A stretch of 5,433 bases of DNA, from NCBI GenBank assembly GCA_046316025.1, contig JBKCXU010000152.1, forward strand, positions 1 to 5,433. Direction: 5' to 3'. The stretch comes from JAJTHJ01 sp046316025 (lineage in GTDB: Bacteria > Pseudomonadota > Gammaproteobacteria > Burkholderiales > Burkholderiaceae_F). This document shows positions 5,288 to 5,433 of the stretch, one piece after another. Below the pieces are notes generated by a model, which saw nothing but the letters and a program-made list of their open reading frames with translations, did not search any database and was not told the origin of the DNA. The first letter of the stretch is position 1; each line of letters begins with the position of its first letter. The translations under genes were made by a program, and so were the position numbers.

Positions 5288-5433
5288 GCAGTCCCCCCGC
5301 ATCAACCGGCAACCGACAACCGACAACCGACAACCGACAACCGACAACCGACAACCGACAACCGACAACCGACAACCGACAACCGACAACCGACAACCGA
5401 CAACCGACAACCGACAACCGACAACCGACAACC
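5284..5433 (+). CDS. Possible 5' end of a downstream gene running through the repeat (partial, uncertain)
   Basis: A GTG at 5284 overlaps the kinase TGA as GTGA and opens a frame that stays open for 50 codons to the window end. It would read MSSPPASTGNR followed by the heptapeptide QPTTDNR repeated about five times. The overlap mirrors the ATGA junction between the 2TM and kinase genes, and a response regulator is expected next. Against it: there is no clear Shine-Dalgarno upstream, the repeat contains no stop in any frame so openness is not evidence, and no domain is visible. The true next gene may start after the array. No product can be assigned. Confidence 0.18.
   Translation, partial: MSSPPASTGNRQPTTDNRQPTTDNRQPTTDNRQPTTDNRQPTTDNRQPTT
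5303..5433 (+). repeat. Heptanucleotide tandem repeat array (CAACCGA)n
   Basis: The array starts with one variant unit, CAACCGG (5303-5309), followed by 17 exact CAACCGA units (5310-5428) and 5 further bases, where the window ends. That is 18.7 units over 131 bases with a single mismatch. The true length is unknown. The near-perfect identity points to recent expansion by slipped-strand replication. It begins 15 bases after the histidine kinase stop codon, in the expected gap before the next gene. One strand is A/C-rich and the other G/T-rich. The unit length is not a multiple of three, so a change in copy number would shift any reading frame crossing it. Confidence 0.98.

Noticed and set aside
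5303..5433. CRISPR array
   Set aside because: Units are 7 bases, contiguous and without spacers; this is a simple tandem repeat.

Overview
The window is a high-GC (by eye roughly two-thirds or more G+C), tightly packed bacterial chromosome segment. Protein motifs and gene order (a LysM protein, dprA and smg transcribed away from a divergent def) fit Proteobacteria. A betaproteobacterium of the Rhodocyclales type (Azoarcus/Thauera-like) is my best guess. That is inference from gene order and composition; there is no rRNA or other marker to confirm it.

Layout. Positions 1-199 hold no gene I can support, only a G-rich, palindrome-bearing spacer downstream of smg. The minus strand then carries a three-gene unit, read right to left: a secreted LysM-domain protein (3107-1836), dprA (1814-693) and smg (658-200), separated by only 21 and 34 bases. 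A 129-base divergent region (3108-3236) contains a perfect 7-bp inverted repeat and presumably the outward promoters. The plus strand carries def (peptide deformylase, 3237-3737), a small two-helix membrane protein of the 2TM family (3867-4148), and a LytS/YehU-type sensor histidine kinase (4145-5287) that overlaps it by ATGA. From 5303 to the window edge runs an uninterrupted array of the heptanucleotide CAACCGA: one variant copy, 17 exact copies and 5 bases of another.

How the genes work together. LysM-dprA-smg with divergent def is a conserved housekeeping neighbourhood covering envelope/peptidoglycan binding, protection of incoming single-stranded DNA for RecA, an unknown DUF494 protein, and removal of formyl groups from nascent proteins. 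In most Proteobacteria def is followed by fmt. Here it is followed by a two-gene membrane signalling module whose response regulator is not in the window and would be expected just beyond the repeat array.

The most unusual feature is the heptad array. It starts 15 bases after the kinase stop. It has no stop codon in any of the six frames. It can be entered in frame by a GTG that overlaps the kinase stop as GTGA. Three related heptads in the opposite orientation sit directly after the def stop, so the signalling pair is bracketed by related heptad sequence. I see no CRISPR, tRNA, rRNA, transposase or defence system here.
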